Source: Nonomuraea sp. SYSU D8015
Lineage (GTDB): Bacteria; Actinomycetota; Actinomycetes; Streptosporangiales; Streptosporangiaceae
Assembly (NCBI RefSeq): GCF_008065375.1
Contig: NZ_VJYI01000002.1
Location: 992,001 to 1,056,000 of the forward strand
DNA: 64,000 nt
Direction of reading: 5' to 3'
Below the pieces are notes generated by a model. The model did not search any database, was not told the DNA's origin, and saw nothing but the letters and a program-made list of their open reading frames with translations. Of the stretch, positions 63,409-64,000 are shown one piece after another (position 1 is the first letter of the stretch; every line of letters starts with the position of its first letter). Position numbers and translations under genes: made by a program.

Positions 63409-64000
63409 GTGAAGCACAGACCCCCATCCCTCCTCTCCCGCTTATCGAGGCGTCTCGCCGTGGCCACGACGCTCGTCCTCGTGGCGGGTGCGACCACGGC
63501 CGTGGCGGCCGGTCCGGCCCAGGCCGCGGTCTCGTGTGAGGTGACGTACGCCGCCAACCAGTGGAACACCGGCTCCGGCCAGGGCGGCTTCACCGCCAGC
63601 ATCACGCTGAAGAACACCGGCGACCCGATCAGGTCATGGACGCTGGCCTTCGACTTCCCGACCACCGGCCAGAGGTACACCCCGACCGGCTGGGGCGCGA
63701 ACTGGACCCAGTCCGGCACCCGGATGACCGGCACGAACATGTCGTGGAACGGCAACCTCGGCACCGGGGCCTCCACGAACATCGGCTTCCAGGGCACCTG
63801 GACCGGCAGCAACCCGAGCCCGACCTCGTTCAGCGTCAACGGCGTCACCTGCGGCGGCCAGAACACCCCGCCCACCGTGTCGCTGACCTCGCCGACCGCG
63901 GGCCAGACGTTCACCGCCCCGGCGACCGTGCCGATCACGGCCAACGCGGCCGACTCCGACGGCACGATCTCCAAGGTCGACTTCTACCAGGGCACCACGC
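63409..64000 (+). CDS. Secreted CBM2-containing glycoside hydrolase, 5' part only
   Basis: The gene runs off the window; 197 codons are seen. A GTG at 63409 follows GGAG. Signal peptide (LAVATTLVLVAGATTAVAAG, cleaved near AQA at ~40) and a CBM2 close to the GH6 one (VTYAANQWNTGSGQGGFTAS, then FDFPTTGQRYTPTGWGANWT) are followed by PPTVSLTSPTAGQTFTAPA, the start of an Ig-like (Big_9-type) module that often carries DSDGTISKVDFYQG. The catalytic domain lies beyond the window; cellulase, xylanase or LPMO-type partners are possible. Confidence 0.9.
   Translation, partial: MKHRPPSLLSRLSRRLAVATTLVLVAGATTAVAAGPAQAAVSCEVTYAANQWNTGSGQGGFTASITLKNTGDPIRSWTLAFDFPTTGQRYTPTGWGANWTQSGTRMTGTNMSWNGNLGTGASTNIGFQGTWTGSNPSPTSFSVNGVTCGGQNTPPTVSLTSPTAGQTFTAPATVPITANAADSDGTISKVDFYQGTT

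Overview
The window is a chromosomal segment of a very GC-rich, mycelial-type actinobacterium. Lsr2, ClpC, DisA next to RadA, FolP2-type DHPS, an XRE/DUF5753 regulator, geosmin synthase and secreted CBM2 cellulases together point to Streptosporangiales, perhaps a Nonomuraea- or Streptosporangium-like strain (inference; no 16S is present). I see no prophage, integrase, transposase, CRISPR array, rRNA or tRNA.

Layout. 1-5.4 kb: a small HTH protein, a secreted NlpC/P60 hydrolase behind a c-di-AMP riboswitch, N-acetylglutamate synthase, two RDD membrane proteins (one with a long Q/G/Y low-complexity arm), a tiny membrane protein and Lsr2. 5.4-9.7 kb: a structured non-coding stretch, then clpC with a possible ClgR site and a strong terminator. 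9.7-14.9 kb: an orphan EboE, a MarR regulator divergent from twin cupins, MutY and two secreted proteins. 14.9-18.3 kb: disA, radA, trxA and a Cys-containing MerR. 18.3-25.8 kb: methyltransferases, TIM-barrel isomerase, TetR, a large Fe-S/CCG membrane reductase, a glycosyltransferase pair and CsoR. 25.9-33 kb: small conserved proteins, lipoprotein, gamma-carbonic anhydrase, DivIVA-like coiled coil, ASCH protein, GntR and VanZ.

33.1-39.6 kb is a tight operon for kynurenine/3-hydroxyanthranilate breakdown: kynureninase, 3-hydroxyanthranilate dioxygenase, ACMS decarboxylase, aminomuconate semialdehyde dehydrogenase, aminomuconate deaminase and an oxalocrotonate decarboxylase/hydratase-family enzyme, plus a branched-chain-type substrate-binding lipoprotein. 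39.6-50.3 kb is mixed: DUF2293, FKBP-like lipoprotein, GNAT plus NERD/pseudokinase, a DJ-1/MarR pair behind a leaderless palindromic promoter, methyltransferases, XRE regulator, twin small secreted proteins, a second NlpC/P60 and a STAS protein. 50.3-56.0 kb is a four-gene terpenoid operon: polyprenyl synthase, IspH, family 2B encapsulin shell and geosmin synthase. 56.2-60.7 kb carries an alcohol dehydrogenase, an epimerase, an anti-sigma-type ATPase, FolP2 and DUF1992. 60.8-64 kb holds two divergent secreted CBM2 cellulolytic proteins sharing an intergenic region with two perfect CelR boxes; the second gene runs off the end.

The most interesting items are the encapsulin/IspH/geosmin operon, the c-di-AMP riboswitch with its maker DisA 13 kb away, a dispersed ~80-bp leader repeat that supplies the ribosome binding site of two unrelated genes, the cloverleaf-like inverted repeat after lsr2, the twin secreted acidic/Asn-rich proteins, and the NERD-pseudokinase.
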